Positions 17,561-26,354 of a stretch of 64,000 nucleotides of DNA are shown one piece after another. The notes under the pieces are model-generated. The model made no database searches, was not told the origin of the DNA, and saw only the letters and a program-made list of their open reading frames with translations. Made by a program: the position numbers and the translations under genes. Numbering within the stretch: position 1 is the first letter of the stretch; each line of letters starts with the position of its first letter. Origin of the DNA: Leifsonia xyli (GTDB taxonomy: Bacteria; Actinomycetota; Actinomycetes; Actinomycetales; Microbacteriaceae); NCBI GenBank assembly GCA_001647635.1, contig CP014761.1:1364001-1428000 (forward strand), given 5' to 3'.

Positions 17561-18886
17561 TCAGATGGAGGACGGGAGCTCGACGGGGAAGCCCTCCTGG
17601 CCGGACGGGGTCAGGCCCGGGTAGAGCGGGAACGCGGCGGTCAGGGCGTCCACGCGGGCGCGCAGCGCCTTCGTGTCGGCGCCGGGACGCAGCGCGAGCG
17701 CGATGATGTCGGCCACCTCGGTGAACTCGGTGTCGCCGAAGCCGCGGGTCGCCAGCGCGGGCGTGCCGATGCGGAGGCCGGAGGTGACCATCGGCGGGCG
17801 CGGGTCGAACGGCACCGCGTTGCGGTTGACCGTGATGCCGACCTCGTGCAGCACGTCTTCGGCCTGCTGGCCGTCGAGCTCCGAGGTGCGCAGGTCGGCG
17901 AGCACCAGGTGCACGTCGGTGCCGCCGGTGAGCACGTCCACGCCCGCAGCGCGGGAGTCGTCGGCGGTGAGACGCTCGGCGAGGATCTGCGCGCCGCGGA
18001 TGGTGCGCTCCTGGCGGTCCTTGAACTCCTCGGTCGCGGCGAGCTTGAACGCGGTCGCCTTCGCGGCGATCACGTGCATCAGCGGGCCGCCCTGCTGACC
18101 GGGGAAGACGTTGGAGTTGAGCTTCTTGGCGAGCTCGGTGTCGCGGCTGACGATGAAGCCGGAGCGCGGGCCGCCGATGGTCTTGTGCACGGTCGACGAG
18201 ACGACGTCGGCGTGCGGCACGGGCGACGGGTGAAGGCCCGCGGCTACGAGGCCGGCGAAGTGCGCCATGTCGACCCACAGCTTGGCGCCCACCTCGTCCG
18301 CGATCTCGCGGAACGCGGCGAAATCGAGCTGGCGCGGGTACGCGGACCAGCCGGCGATGATGACCTGCGGCTTGTGCTCCAGGGCCTTGTCGCGCACGAC
18401 GTTCATGTCGACGAGGAACGACTCGGGGTCGACGCCGTAGGACACGGCGTTGTAGAGCTTGCCGGAGAAGTTGAGCTTCATCCCGTGTGTCAGGTGGCCG
18501 CCGTGCGAGAGCTCCAGGCCCAGGATGGTGTCGCCCGGCGTCGCGATGGCGGACAGCACGGCCGCGTTGGCCGAGGCGCCCGAGTGCGGCTGGACGTTGG
18601 CGTACTCGGCGCCGAAGAGGGCCTTCGCCCGGTCGATCGCCAGCTGCTCGGCGACGTCGACGTACTCGCAGCCGCCGTAGTAGCGACGGCCCGGGTAGCC
18701 CTCGGCGTACTTGTTGGTGAGCACCGAACCGACCGCCTCGAGCACGGCACGCGGCACGAAGTTCTCGGACGCGATCATCTCGAGGTAGTCGCGCTGGCGG
18801 CCGAGCTCCAGCTGGAGGACCTCGGCGATCTCGGGGTCGACCTCGGAGAGAGGCGCTGTGAACGTGGAGGGCAACGTGTCGGTCAA
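17561..18886 (-). CDS. glyA: Serine hydroxymethyltransferase
   Basis: This is a PLP enzyme of 441 residues that makes glycine and methylene-THF from serine and THF. Its motifs are [49 protein letters not shown] and the PLP-lysine segment [18 protein letters not shown]. The start is probably the TTG at 18886, with the ribosome-binding site GAAGGAG at 18893-18899. In-frame ATG codons further up lie inside the leader RNA. A ZTP riboswitch occupies the leader. The next gene downstream is folD, the following step in one-carbon flow. Confidence 0.95.
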   Translation of the reverse strand: MTDTLPSTFTAPLSEVDPEIAEVLQLELGRQRDYLEMIASENFVPRAVLEAVGSVLTNKYAEGYPGRRYYGGCEYVDVAEQLAIDRAKALFGAEYANVQPHSGASANAAVLSAIATPGDTILGLELSHGGHLTHGMKLNFSGKLYNAVSYGVDPESFLVDMNVVRDKALEHKPQVIIAGWSAYPRQLDFAAFREIADEVGAKLWVDMAHFAGLVAAGLHPSPVPHADVVSSTVHKTIGGPRSGFIVSRDTELAKKLNSNVFPGQQGGPLMHVIAAKATAFKLAATEEFKDRQERTIRGAQILAERLTADDSRAAGVDVLTGGTDVHLVLADLRTSELDGQQAEDVLHEVGITVNRNAVPFDPRPPMVTSGLRIGTPALATRGFGDTEFTEVADIIALALRPGADTKALRARVDALTAAFPLYPGLTPSGQEGFPVELPSSI

Positions 18887-18920
18887 AACCGGCTCCTTCG
18901 TACAGGGATGGACCATCTGC

Positions 18921-19016
18921 GTATCGACCCAGGCGCGCGGCCGAATCCACCCGTGTTCAAGGAGGTTGCGTGTCGCTCCCCGATGGTGACCATCTGAGCG
19001 CCAGTTGCGACGTGGG
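18921..19016 (-). promoter_or_regulatory. ZTP (pfl) riboswitch in the glyA leader
   Basis: Read on the minus strand, the leader contains in order the conserved parts of the pfl motif: GTCGCAACTGGCG, then ACCATCGGGGAGCGACA, and after a variable loop a GC-rich arm ending CGCGCGCCTGGG (consensus CCGCCTGGG). These match the ZTP riboswitch, which senses the purine intermediate ZTP/ZMP when 10-formyl-THF runs short and commonly controls glyA, folD and purH. It ends about 35 nt before the glyA start. The ON/OFF platform is unclear. I see no T-run terminator, so translation control is plausible. Confidence 0.85.
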
Positions 19017-19018
19017 AC

Positions 19019-19024
19019 AGCATA
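19019..19024 (-). promoter_or_regulatory. -10 box of glyA
   Basis: TATGCT on the minus strand lies immediately before the riboswitch, placing the transcript start near 19012. The -35 region is weak (TTCCGG about 16 bp upstream). Confidence 0.5.
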
Positions 19025-19150
19025 GCAAAGCGGCCACCCGCCGGAACCCTTGCCCATTAGTTAGGAGCCCTGCAATACTCGCTTCTGGTCGACCAGCGGG
19101 GGTGGCGGTGCCGGCCGGTCCGCACTCCCCCGAGCCTCCAGGAGCCCACC

Positions 19151-20668
19151 GTGGTCGTGCCCCGCCCCGTCCGCACCGAGATCTCCGCGGCATCCCCGTT
19201 CGTGCTGACCGGCTCCGCGCGCATCAGCGTCGCAGGCGCCGGGGCGGACGGAGTCGCCCGTCTGCTGTCCGCAGAACTCGCCTCGGACTGCGGCCGCGAG
19301 CCCGCGATCGTCGCCGAACCGCCCGCCTACGGCGACATCGCGATCGTGATCGCGCCGGGTGAGGGACCGCACGAGGACGGCTCCGACAGCGCAGAGGGTT
19401 ACACCCTCGAGGTCTCAGCCGAGGGCGTCCGGATCGGCGCCGCGACCACCGCAGGCGCGTTCTGGGGCGTGCAGACCCTGCGTCAGCTGCTCCCCGCCGC
19501 ATGCGAGGGCGACCCTCTGACGATCGACGCCGTCCGCATCCACGACCACCCCCGGTACGCCTACCGCGGCGCGATGCTGGATGTGGCGCGCCACTTCTTC
19601 ACGCCCGCCGAGGTGAAGCGGTTCATCGACGCGATCGTCCTGCTCAAGCTGAACCACCTGCACCTGCACCTGACGGACGACCAGGGCTGGCGCCTCCAGA
19701 TCGAGTCGTGGCCCGAGCTGACCCGGATCGGCGGCTCGACCGGCAGCGACGGCAGCCGCGGCGGGTTCTACACGCAGGACGAGTTCCGCGACCTCGTGGC
19801 GTACGCCGCCGAGCGGCACATCACGGTCGTCCCCGAGATCGACATGCCGGGCCACACCAACGCGGCGCTCGCGTCCTATCCCGAGCTCAACCCCGACGGG
19901 TTCGCGCCTGCGCTGTACACCGGCTCGGAGGTCGGGTTCAGCACCCTGCGCACCGGCGACCCGGTCACGCAGCGGTTCGTCCGGGAGGTGATCCGCGAGG
20001 TCGCGGCGCTCACGCCCGGTCCGTACCTCCACCTCGGCGGCGACGAGTGCCTGAGCACGAGCGACGCCGACTTCGCCGCGTTCGTCCAGGATGCGTTCCG
20101 CGTCGCCGCCGAGAACGGCAAGACGCCCGTCGGCTGGCACGAGGTCGGCAAGGCCGGCGGTCTGCCGGCCGGTACGATCGGCCAGTACTGGGATTTCACC
20201 GCCCCGCGCGGCCAGGCCGCCGAGCTGGCGCTGGCGTTCGTCCGCGACGGCGGCTCCGTCATCATGTCGCCGTCCGACGTCGCGTACCTCGACATCGTGT
20301 ACGCGGACGGCGACCCGATCGGTCAGGACTGGACCGGCGGCCCCACCACGCTCCGCGACTCCTTCGTCTGGGACCCTGCGCGCATCGTCCCCGGCCTCGG
20401 GGATGCGCACATCCTGGGCGTGGAGGCGCCGCTCTGGACCGAGACGGTCGCGACGATCGACGAGGTGGAGGAGATGGTCTTCCCGCGGCTCGCGGCCGTC
20501 GCCGAGGTCGGCTGGTCGGCAGCCCCGGCTGACACCGAGCCCGTGGTCGCGGCGCGCGACCTGTCGGACTTCTCCGACCGGCTGGCGTCCCTCGCCGAGC
20601 ACTGGGATGCGGCGGGGACGAAGTACCGGCGCGTTCCGGAGGTCAGGTGGCCGGAACGCGTGGGCTGA
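19151..20668 (+). CDS. Beta-N-acetylhexosaminidase, glycoside hydrolase family 20
   Basis: This is an exo-hexosaminidase of 505 residues that removes terminal beta-linked GlcNAc or GalNAc by substrate-assisted catalysis. An N-terminal GH20b-type domain (about 1-115) precedes the barrel, which carries YRGAMLDVARHFF, LHLHLTDDQGWR, VPEIDMPGHTNAAL and the catalytic Asp-Glu pair in LHLGGDE. No signal peptide is visible, so it is probably cytosolic and acts on imported oligosaccharides. The GTG start has AGGAG 7 nt upstream. It is divergent from glyA and lies near the GalNAc-type cluster, where it could supply free amino sugars. Confidence 0.93.
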   Translation: MVVPRPVRTEISAASPFVLTGSARISVAGAGADGVARLLSAELASDCGREPAIVAEPPAYGDIAIVIAPGEGPHEDGSDSAEGYTLEVSAEGVRIGAATTAGAFWGVQTLRQLLPAACEGDPLTIDAVRIHDHPRYAYRGAMLDVARHFFTPAEVKRFIDAIVLLKLNHLHLHLTDDQGWRLQIESWPELTRIGGSTGSDGSRGGFYTQDEFRDLVAYAAERHITVVPEIDMPGHTNAALASYPELNPDGFAPALYTGSEVGFSTLRTGDPVTQRFVREVIREVAALTPGPYLHLGGDECLSTSDADFAAFVQDAFRVAAENGKTPVGWHEVGKAGGLPAGTIGQYWDFTAPRGQAAELALAFVRDGGSVIMSPSDVAYLDIVYADGDPIGQDWTGGPTTLRDSFVWDPARIVPGLGDAHILGVEAPLWTETVATIDEVEEMVFPRLAAVAEVGWSAAPADTEPVVAARDLSDFSDRLASLAEHWDAAGTKYRRVPEVRWPERVG

Positions 20669-20683
20669 GGCCTGCCGCCCGGG

Positions 20684-21928
20684 TCACGGGTACCCGATGA
20701 ACCACAGCAGCGCCAGCGCCACCGGCTGGAGCGCGATGCACGCGATCAGCGTCGCCTTCCGCGCACGCCGGTTGCGCGTCAGCCCGCGGGCTCCGGCGAG
20801 CGGCGACAGCGGCAGCAGCAGCCGGAACGTGCTCTGCTGCGGCAGGAACACCGCGAACAGGTAGAGCCCGTAGCTGACCGCGTACGCGACGACGTCCGTC
20901 CCGAGCGCGCGAACGGACCGCCGGGTCACGATCCAGACGAAGCCCGCGACGATCCCGATCACGATGAGGGCGCCCAGGATGCTGAGGTAGCGCCAGCTGA
21001 GCAGGAACCACGGCGTCAGCGGGATGAACGCGACCTTGCCGATGAAACCCGTCCACCACGACAGCTCGGTGGCGACGTAGGCGTCGCCGGTGCCCGTCAC
21101 CGCCGCCGCGATGATCGGCCACGACATCCCCGCGACCGCCATGACGGCTCCCGTCACGATCATGCTCAGCCGTTCCCGTGGACGGAAGGGCTCTCCCCCG
21201 CGCCGCACCTGCAGCATCCGGATCAGCAGCACGATCGCGAGCGCCAACGGCAGCGCCAGCGCACCGGGACGCGTGAAGGCCGCCGCCACCCCGAACGGCA
21301 GCATCAGCCAGTAGCGCCGCTGGATCATCATCAGCAGCGCCGCGAACATCAGGAAGAAGAACAGGCTCTCGGCGTATGCGATCTGCAGCACGAACGACAG
21401 CGGCCCGAAGCAGAAGAACGCGGTCGCCCAGAATGCGCTGGACACGCCCGCGCGCGCCGCCACCAGGCGGAAGAGCACCACGCTCGCCGCCGCGCCGAAC
21501 ACCATCGCGACGGCGACCCCGGCCGGGTAGAAGTCCATCCCGGTCACGAAGGTCAGTGCGCGCACGATGATCGGGTACAGCGGCAGGAACGCCCACGGGT
21601 TCTGCTGCACCGACCCGTCGGCGTCGAGCGGAAGCGACGTCGGGTACCCCTGCTCGACGATCTGGCTGTAGTACGCGCCGTCCCAGGATCCGGAGAACGT
21701 GAAGAACGTGGGATCCATCCGCGGGCTGGCGTACTCCCAGTGGCCGACGTTCGCGGCGATGAACAGCGCCAGCATGAGCGCCGTCGTCAGCAGCCGCGAC
21801 ACGGCGTACATCACGAGCACCGCCGCCCACCAGGGCACCTCCCGGCCGGCGAAACGCAGCCGCCTGGGTACGGCGAGCGGTGCGGCCGTGAGAACCGGTC
21901 GCCGGGTGCTCGTCGTTTCCGCTGTCAT
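20684..21928 (-). CDS. PIG-V-like integral membrane mannosyltransferase
   Basis: This is a polytopic membrane protein of 414 residues (about ten helices). The first extracytoplasmic loop carries SGSWDGAYYSQIVEQGYP, the WD-containing motif of the PIG-V/GT-C-like family that uses polyprenyl-phosphate sugars. PNPWAFLPLYPII-type segments (here QNPWAFLPLYPII) follow. It probably transfers mannose or another sugar to a lipid or protein outside the membrane. Actinobacterial relatives are mostly uncharacterised. It is convergent with the GH20 gene (15 bp) and is not obviously part of the sugar operons. Confidence 0.75.
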   Translation of the reverse strand: MTAETTSTRRPVLTAAPLAVPRRLRFAGREVPWWAAVLVMYAVSRLLTTALMLALFIAANVGHWEYASPRMDPTFFTFSGSWDGAYYSQIVEQGYPTSLPLDADGSVQQNPWAFLPLYPIIVRALTFVTGMDFYPAGVAVAMVFGAAASVVLFRLVAARAGVSSAFWATAFFCFGPLSFVLQIAYAESLFFFLMFAALLMMIQRRYWLMLPFGVAAAFTRPGALALPLALAIVLLIRMLQVRRGGEPFRPRERLSMIVTGAVMAVAGMSWPIIAAAVTGTGDAYVATELSWWTGFIGKVAFIPLTPWFLLSWRYLSILGALIVIGIVAGFVWIVTRRSVRALGTDVVAYAVSYGLYLFAVFLPQQSTFRLLLPLSPLAGARGLTRNRRARKATLIACIALQPVALALLWFIGYP

Positions 21929-22016
21929 CGTCCCATCCGTGAGGCCGCCCGCTGATTTCGCCTCTTGGATGGTACCCGTGCGGGATGTGCGCGGGGAGCG
22001 GTCGACTGGGGGGACC

Positions 22017-22919
22017 CTACTTCACGCTCCCCGCCGTCAGTCCGCCCACGAGCCGCTTCTCGATCAGCATGAACAGGATCACCACGGGGATGACCGCCAC
22101 GACCGACACCGCGAACACGTACTGCCACGCCGCATCGTACTGTCCGACGAACTTGGTGAGCGCGACGGACAGCGGCTGGTTCGCGTCCGTCGACAGGATG
22201 ACCAGGCTGGCCGCGAACTCGTTCCAGGATGCGACGAACGTGTAGATGATCGCCGTCACGATCCCCGGCCACACCAGAGGCAGCTGGACGCGGAACAGCA
22301 CGGTCCACTTGCCCGCGCCGTCGAGCTGGGCGGCCTCGTCGACCTCCTTCGGCACCCCGGAGAAGAAGCTGTGCATGATCCAGATCGCGAACGCCAGGTT
22401 GAACGCGGCGTTCACCAGGATCATCGCGAGCCAGGTGTCGTTGATCCCGAGCGCCACCATCTCCTTGAACAGACCCGTGGCGAGCACGGTCGGCTGGAGC
22501 ATCTGCGTGACGATGACGAGGAACAGGAAGATCCCGCGCCCCGGGAACCGGAACCGGGCCGTGTAATACGCAGCCGGGACGCAGACGATCAGCACGAGCG
22601 CCGTCGCGAACACCGCGATCACGATCGTCGAGATGAGGTTGTACGGCAGCGGCGTCTCGGGCGTCGACCACATCGTGAGGTAGTTCTCGGGATGCCACTG
22701 CTCGGGCAGGTAGGTCGGCGGGACGGCGAGGATGTTGTTCCGGCTCTTGAACGAGCCGACCAGCATGATCAGGTACGGCGCGATGAAGACCAGGGCGATG
22801 ACGATGCCCGCGATGACCTTGACGACGGTGCGCCACGGCGAGCGGGACCCGCGAGGGCGACGCCGGCGCACGGCCGGGGCTCCGGCTCCGGCGAGCGCGA
22901 CGGGGGCGGGGGCGGTCAC
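22017..22919 (-). CDS. ABC sugar importer permease, MalG type
   Basis: This is a CUT1-family inner permease of 300 residues with six membrane helices. The ATPase-docking EAA loop is EVDEAAQLDGAGKWTVLFRV, and the C-terminus ends LVGGLTAGSVK, typical for MalG-type subunits. The GTG start at 22919 overlaps the stop of the upstream permease by 4 bp (GTGA), with GGAGG upstream. It is the last gene of a binding protein-permease-permease operon with no ATPase gene. Such systems in actinobacteria share a distant MsiK-type ATPase. Context suggests a GalNAc-containing substrate. Confidence 0.9.
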   Translation of the reverse strand: MTAPAPVALAGAGAPAVRRRRPRGSRSPWRTVVKVIAGIVIALVFIAPYLIMLVGSFKSRNNILAVPPTYLPEQWHPENYLTMWSTPETPLPYNLISTIVIAVFATALVLIVCVPAAYYTARFRFPGRGIFLFLVIVTQMLQPTVLATGLFKEMVALGINDTWLAMILVNAAFNLAFAIWIMHSFFSGVPKEVDEAAQLDGAGKWTVLFRVQLPLVWPGIVTAIIYTFVASWNEFAASLVILSTDANQPLSVALTKFVGQYDAAWQYVFAVSVVAVIPVVILFMLIEKRLVGGLTAGSVK

Positions 22920-23872
22920 GAGACCTCCTTCATCGGCTTCACGATCCACAGGTACAGGCCGACGACGACGAGCACGATCAGGAAGTTGATCACGCTGAGC
23001 GCGCTCGACAGGTCGATCCGCTGCTCGTTCTGCAGCAGCTTGAACACGTAGGTGGTGGTCGTGTCCGCCTTGTAGCCGGGGATGGACCCGGTCATCAGCT
23101 TCAGGATGGGCAGCGAGTTGAACACGTTGATGATGTTGATCAGCGTGGCCAGGGCGATCGCGTTGCGCAGGTTCGGCAGGGTGACGCTGAAGTAGGAGCG
23201 GAACGCGCTCGCGCCGTCCACCTTCGCCGCCTCGAGCATGTCGCCCGGGATGCCGGCCAGGCCGGCCAGGATCGTGTACGTCGTGAACGGCAGCGACACG
23301 AACACCGCGATGCCGATCGACGAGATGAACGCGGGCACCGGCTCCTTGGTGAAGCCGAACGGCTCGGCGAGCAGGTGGATGTCCACCAGGAACTTGTTGA
23401 TGATCCCGTAGAAGGGGTCGAGGCCGTAGACGAAGACGGTCGTGGTCATGACGACGCTCGCCGCCCACGGCACGATGATCGCCATCCGCACCCAGCGCCG
23501 GCCGGGGAAGTTCTTGTCGAGGAACTGGGCGAGGGCGAGCGAGATCACCACGGTGATCACGACGACCGAGACGACCCAGACCAGGGTGTTGAGCAGGATG
23601 CCCGGGAGCTCCGGGCGGGAGAGCACGGTCGCGTAGTTCTGGAACCCGACCGAGCCGTGGTCCACGCCGGCGAGCGAGATCTTGCGGGTGGAGTTGTAGA
23701 TCATGTAGCCGGCGGGGAACAGGACCACACCGAAGATCAGGATGAGGGCGGGCAGCGTCCACGGCACGGCGTGCCACAGGTCGGACGCGCCGGTCCGGGG
23801 CTTGGGGGACGCCCCGCGGCGGGGACGGCCGGTGGCCGCCCCCGCGCGGGTCGCTTCAGCAGTGCTGGTCAT
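22916..23872 (-). CDS. ABC sugar importer permease, MalF type
   Basis: This is the partner permease, 318 residues with six predicted membrane helices after a 35-residue basic cytosolic tail. The EAA loop is GDMLEAAKVDGASAFRSYF. It pairs with the MalG-type subunit encoded downstream and with the lipoprotein encoded 21 bp upstream. The family imports mono- and oligosaccharides by ATP hydrolysis. Substrate identity comes only from the divergent catabolic genes. Confidence 0.9.
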   Translation of the reverse strand: MTSTAEATRAGAATGRPRRGASPKPRTGASDLWHAVPWTLPALILIFGVVLFPAGYMIYNSTRKISLAGVDHGSVGFQNYATVLSRPELPGILLNTLVWVVSVVVITVVISLALAQFLDKNFPGRRWVRMAIIVPWAASVVMTTTVFVYGLDPFYGIINKFLVDIHLLAEPFGFTKEPVPAFISSIGIAVFVSLPFTTYTILAGLAGIPGDMLEAAKVDGASAFRSYFSVTLPNLRNAIALATLINIINVFNSLPILKLMTGSIPGYKADTTTTYVFKLLQNEQRIDLSSALSVINFLIVLVVVGLYLWIVKPMKEVS

Positions 23873-23893
23873 ACCTGGATGCCGGTCTCCGGC

Positions 23894-25135
23894 TTACTGG
23901 CCGTCGGCCTTCGCCTGGATCGACTTCAGCAGGTCTTCGGGCTTCGCGCCCTGACCGAGCTGACCGATCTGGGCCTGGATCGCGCCCTGCGCGGCCGACC
24001 AGTTCGGGTTGGTGGACGGGTAGAACTTCGCGTTCGGCAGCAGGTCGAGGAACGGCTTGATGGTCTCGTCCGAGCCCATCACATCCGCGCCCGACTTGGT
24101 GGTGGGCAGGAAGCCCTCCGCCTTGACCCACGTCGAGTAGACGTCCTTCGAGTAGAAGTAGTCCAGGAACTTCTTGATCGACGCGGTCTTGTCGGTCTTG
24201 TTCTTGAACGCCATCAGGTGGTCCGCGACGCCCAGCGTGAACGGCGAGCCGTCCTTCGTCGGGATCGGCGCGATGCCGTACTGCAGCGACGGGTTCTTGT
24301 CCTTGATCTGGCCGACTGTCGGCGGCAGGCCGACCTGCATGCCGAGCTGTCCCTGGATGAAGACGTTCAACAGCGGCGTGCGGTTCGTCGAACCGGCGTT
24401 CGGCTGCGTGTAGCCCTGGTTGATGATCTTCTGCATCTCGGTGGCGCCCTCGACGTTCTCCGAGCTGTCGATCGTCAGCTTCTTGGCGTCGCCGTAGCCG
24501 CCGCCCGCTCCGTAGAACCAGAGCGCGGTCTCGGCTTGCGCCTCCTCGCTGCCGAGGGGCATGCCGTAGGGGGTGACGCCGGCGGCCTTGAGCTTGCCCG
24601 CGTCCTCCTCGAACTCGGCCCACGTCTTCGGCGGGGCCGAGATGCCGGCCTTGGAGAAGTCGTCCTTGTTGTAGAAGAGAGCACGGGCGGAGGCGATGAA
24701 CGGCAGGCCGTACTGGGTGCCGTCGATGCTCGCGTTCTTCTTGAAGGCGTCCTGGAAGTCGTTCAGCGTGGACGACGAGACGATGTCCTTGGCCGGGTAG
24801 AGCAGGTCGTCGGCCGCGAAGCCGGCGAACGCGTCGATGTTCAGGATGTCGGGCTGCTTCTGGGCCTGGATTCGCGTCTTGATGACGTTGTTGATGTCCG
24901 TCCAGGACTCGACGTCGAGGTTCACCTTGATGTCGGAGTTCTTGGCCTCGAAGTCCTTGATGATCTGCTGCCACTCGGCCTTGGTGTTGTCCGAGTAGCT
25001 CGCCACCATCAGGTCGAGCGTCTGCGCGCCGCCGGACGAGCCTCCGGACCCGCCGCTGAAGCCGCAGGAGGCGAGCGTCATGGTGGCGACCGCCGCTGTC
25101 GCGACCGCCGCTCCCCACCGCAGTGACTTCTTCAT
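23894..25135 (-). CDS. Sugar-binding lipoprotein of the GalNAc-type importer
   Basis: This is a family 1 extracellular solute-binding protein of 413 residues. The lipoprotein signal ends in TLASC (Cys24), followed by a Gly/Ser linker and the ligand-binding fold (WQQIIKDFEAKNSDIKVNLD, PDILNIDAFAGFAADDLL). It is the first gene of the leftward importer operon. AGGAAG precedes the ATG. The divergent operon encodes a complete N-acetylgalactosamine route, so the ligand is probably GalNAc or a GalNAc-containing oligosaccharide. Confidence 0.9.
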   Translation of the reverse strand: MKKSLRWGAAVATAAVATMTLASCGFSGGSGGSSGGAQTLDLMVASYSDNTKAEWQQIIKDFEAKNSDIKVNLDVESWTDINNVIKTRIQAQKQPDILNIDAFAGFAADDLLYPAKDIVSSSTLNDFQDAFKKNASIDGTQYGLPFIASARALFYNKDDFSKAGISAPPKTWAEFEEDAGKLKAAGVTPYGMPLGSEEAQAETALWFYGAGGGYGDAKKLTIDSSENVEGATEMQKIINQGYTQPNAGSTNRTPLLNVFIQGQLGMQVGLPPTVGQIKDKNPSLQYGIAPIPTKDGSPFTLGVADHLMAFKNKTDKTASIKKFLDYFYSKDVYSTWVKAEGFLPTTKSGADVMGSDETIKPFLDLLPNAKFYPSTNPNWSAAQGAIQAQIGQLGQGAKPEDLLKSIQAKADGQ

Positions 25136-25442
25136 TGCTTCCTCACTTCTCGAAGGGAATTACACGAACCGTCACTGCGATGGTGCCTGCGCGACGATGC
25201 GTAGCTGGTGATGCTTAGTGATTTGTTTCTGCTTGAAACAAGCACTTGCACTCAATGGATGCTCGAAAGCATGGCGCGTACGAGCGCTCCCGTCAAGAAC
25301 CAACCGGGAGATCGTTACATGGCGTTTACACCGATCCGCGGAATCCCGGCATTCGTTCCGAGAAACGATTGAACATGATTACTAGACAGACCGATCGATC
25401 ATCAGCGATCATTGGTGCGAATCGACAGAACAGGAGCGATCA
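25136..25442. promoter_or_regulatory. 307-bp control region between importer and GalNAc-type catabolic operon
   Basis: There is no gene here. The clearest element is an inverted repeat TTGTTTC-tgctt-GAAACAA (25223-25241), nested with GCTTG/CAAGC (25231-25243). A second dyad of the same kind, TTCGTT/AAACGA, lies within 25353-25370. GAAAC/GTTTC units resemble sites of AgaR-type DeoR repressors, and a DeoR gene lies in the rightward operon. The first dyad overlaps the likely leftward promoter region. A rightward -35/-10 pair (TTCCGA, 17 bp, TTACTA) is possible near 25358-25386. The ribosome-binding site AGGAG is at 25432-25436. Confidence 0.6.
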
Positions 25443-26354
25443 GTGACGCACGCATCCCCCGGAGGAGCCCACATGGAGGCCGAGCTGCGCTCGCAGCCCG
25501 AGACCTGGGCGACCGCCGCCGGGCTCCGCGACGAGCAGGCGCTGCTGCCGGCGCCCGGTGAGCGCATCGCCGTGGTCGGCTGCGGGACGTCGTGGTTCAT
25601 GGCGCAGGCCTACGCCTCCCTCCGCGAGGCCGCCGGCCACGGGGTGACCGACGCGTTCGCCGCGTCCGAGGCGCCCGTGCTGACCCGCGACTACGACGCG
25701 ATCGTCGCGATCACCCGCTCCGGGACGACGACCGAGGTGCTGGAGCTGCTGGACGCGGCGCAGATCGCGGGCATCCGCGGCCGCACGATCGGCATCGTCG
25801 GTGACCCCGAGACCCCCTTGGTCGATCTGGTCGACACGGCCATCCGCCTCCCCTTCGCCGACGAGCAGTCGGTCGTGCAGACGCGCTTCGCGACCACCGC
25901 GCTCGCGCTGGTCCGCGCCTCCCTCGGCCACGACCTCGCGCCCGCGATCGACCAGGCCGCGGCCGCGATCGACGAGGAGCTCGACGACGAGCTTGTCGGC
26001 GCGGAGCAGTACGCTTTCCTCGGCGCCGGATGGACGATCGGGCTCGCGCACGAGGCGGCCCTCAAGATGCGCGAGGCCTCCCAGTCGTGGACAGAGTCGT
26101 ACCCGGCCAAGGAGTACCGACACGGCCCCATCTCGATCGCGGCTCCCGGCCGCGTGACGTGGATGCTGGGCGAGGCCCCGGTCGGCCTCTCCGGCGACCT
26201 CGCCGTCACCGGCGCCCGCTTCGAGGACCGCCCGATCGACGGCATGGCCGACCTGGTGCGCGCACAGCGCGTCGCCCTTGCCCGCGCCCGCCGGTTCGAC
26301 CTCGACCCCGACAGCCCGCGCAACCTCACCCGATCGGTCATCCTCCCCTCGTGA
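25443..26354 (+). CDS. SIS-domain aminosugar-phosphate isomerase/deaminase (AgaS-like)
   Basis: This is a double-SIS protein of 303 residues. The first SIS domain has VVGCGTSWFMAQAYASLRE and ITRSGTTTEVLEL. The second has LGAGWTIGLAHEAALKMREA, followed by the sugar-binding YPAKEYRHGPISI. It resembles AgaS, which converts galactosamine-6-phosphate to tagatose-6-phosphate with release of ammonia, and the isomerase half of GlmS without its glutaminase domain. The GTG at 25443 has AGGAG 6 nt upstream. An ATG at 25473 with GGAGGAG at 25461-25467 is an equally good start. It is the first gene of the rightward operon, joined to the kinase by a GTGA overlap. Confidence 0.85.
   Translation: MTHASPGGAHMEAELRSQPETWATAAGLRDEQALLPAPGERIAVVGCGTSWFMAQAYASLREAAGHGVTDAFAASEAPVLTRDYDAIVAITRSGTTTEVLELLDAAQIAGIRGRTIGIVGDPETPLVDLVDTAIRLPFADEQSVVQTRFATTALALVRASLGHDLAPAIDQAAAAIDEELDDELVGAEQYAFLGAGWTIGLAHEAALKMREASQSWTESYPAKEYRHGPISIAAPGRVTWMLGEAPVGLSGDLAVTGARFEDRPIDGMADLVRAQRVALARARRFDLDPDSPRNLTRSVILPS

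Noticed and set aside
18887..19057. N-terminal extension of glyA with ATG starts
   Set aside because: The stretch matches the ZTP riboswitch and its translation is not conserved GlyA sequence. The TTG at 18886 has the ribosome-binding site.
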